DNA from: an uncultured Alphaproteobacteria bacterium
GTDB taxonomy: Bacteria; Pseudomonadota; Alphaproteobacteria; Micavibrionales; Micavibrionaceae
Direction of reading: 5' to 3'
Length of the DNA stretch: 64,000 nucleotides
Assembly (NCBI GenBank): GCA_946480475.1
Contig: CAMLJM010000001.1
Span: forward strand, 62,001 to 126,000
Below, piece after piece: positions 63,946-64,000 of this stretch. The position numbers were made by a program, and so were the translations under genes. Numbering within the stretch: the stretch's first letter is position 1; every line of letters begins with the position of its first letter. The notes under the pieces were generated by a model that was not told where the DNA came from, ran no database searches, and worked only from the letters and a program-made list of their open reading frames with translations.

Positions 63946-64000
63946 TTATTCATAATATGTTGATTTGGATTTTGTTGTGCTCTTGTTCATCAGGCCTTCA
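63946..64000 (-). CDS. C-terminal end of a minus-strand gene (partial)
   Basis: Reading from the window edge on the minus strand an open frame ends EGLMNKSTTKSKSTYYE and a TAA at 63948-63946, followed by a strong terminator hairpin. Only 17 residues are visible, so no product can be named. Confidence 0.4.
   Translation of the reverse strand, partial: EGLMNKSTTKSKSTYYE

Overview
The window looks like chromosome of an alphaproteobacterium of moderate GC. Evidence is the gene order rpsB-tsf-pyrH-frr-uppS-cdsA-dxr-rseP-bamA-skp-lpxD-fabZ-lpxA-lpxI-lpxB-gltA, LpxI instead of LpxH, a pyruvate dehydrogenase whose E1-beta carries its own lipoyl domain, and the ppiD-trpE / trpGDC-lexA / comEC-gltX neighbourhood. 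I cannot name a genus. I saw no rRNA, tRNA, IS element or CRISPR array.

Region 1 (1-9.3 kb) is the most unusual part: three very large same-strand proteins. The middle one (1116 aa) carries a complete RNase J-type metallo-beta-lactamase/beta-CASP core behind an N-terminal extension of about 360 residues. The third (1217 aa) reads as a giant relative of exonuclease I (SbcB): the four acidic residues of the DEDD site are kept, but the catalytic His is Tyr. The first (cut by the window edge) seems to share the ExoI fold with its active-site residues lost. I know of no described system with this composition.

Region 2 (9.3-24.6 kb) is a long housekeeping run for translation (rpsB, tsf, frr), UMP kinase, undecaprenyl and CDP-DAG synthesis, isoprenoids (dxr), RseP, BamA/Skp and lipid A synthesis. 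Region 3 (24.6-43.5 kb) holds gltA, gltX, comEC, an esterase, lexA, trpCDG, a YibQ-type deacetylase, trpE, ppiD, tpiA, secG, pyrG, kdsA, a small HAD protein and a heat-shock-type sigma factor. Region 4 (43.7-53.4 kb) is eno, ftsB and the pdh operon (pdhA, a RidA protein, pdhB, pdhC). Two genes then follow: a deoxynucleoside-kinase-like protein without a P-loop and an alpha/beta hydrolase. lpd ends the region.

Region 5 (53.4-64 kb) is accessory: an ImmA/IrrE-like protein lacking its catalytic Glu, a His/Cys-rich membrane protein, and a type I secretion operon behind a well-matched sigma-54 promoter. The operon encodes a 657-aa acidic protein with no Lys or Arg in its last 501 residues, two ABC transporters that both have degenerate ATPase signature motifs, and an HlyD adaptor. 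Convergent to it are an HPt-REC-REC phosphorelay protein and a TrpF-like TIM barrel.

All functional calls come from motif reading by eye; none was tested by database search.
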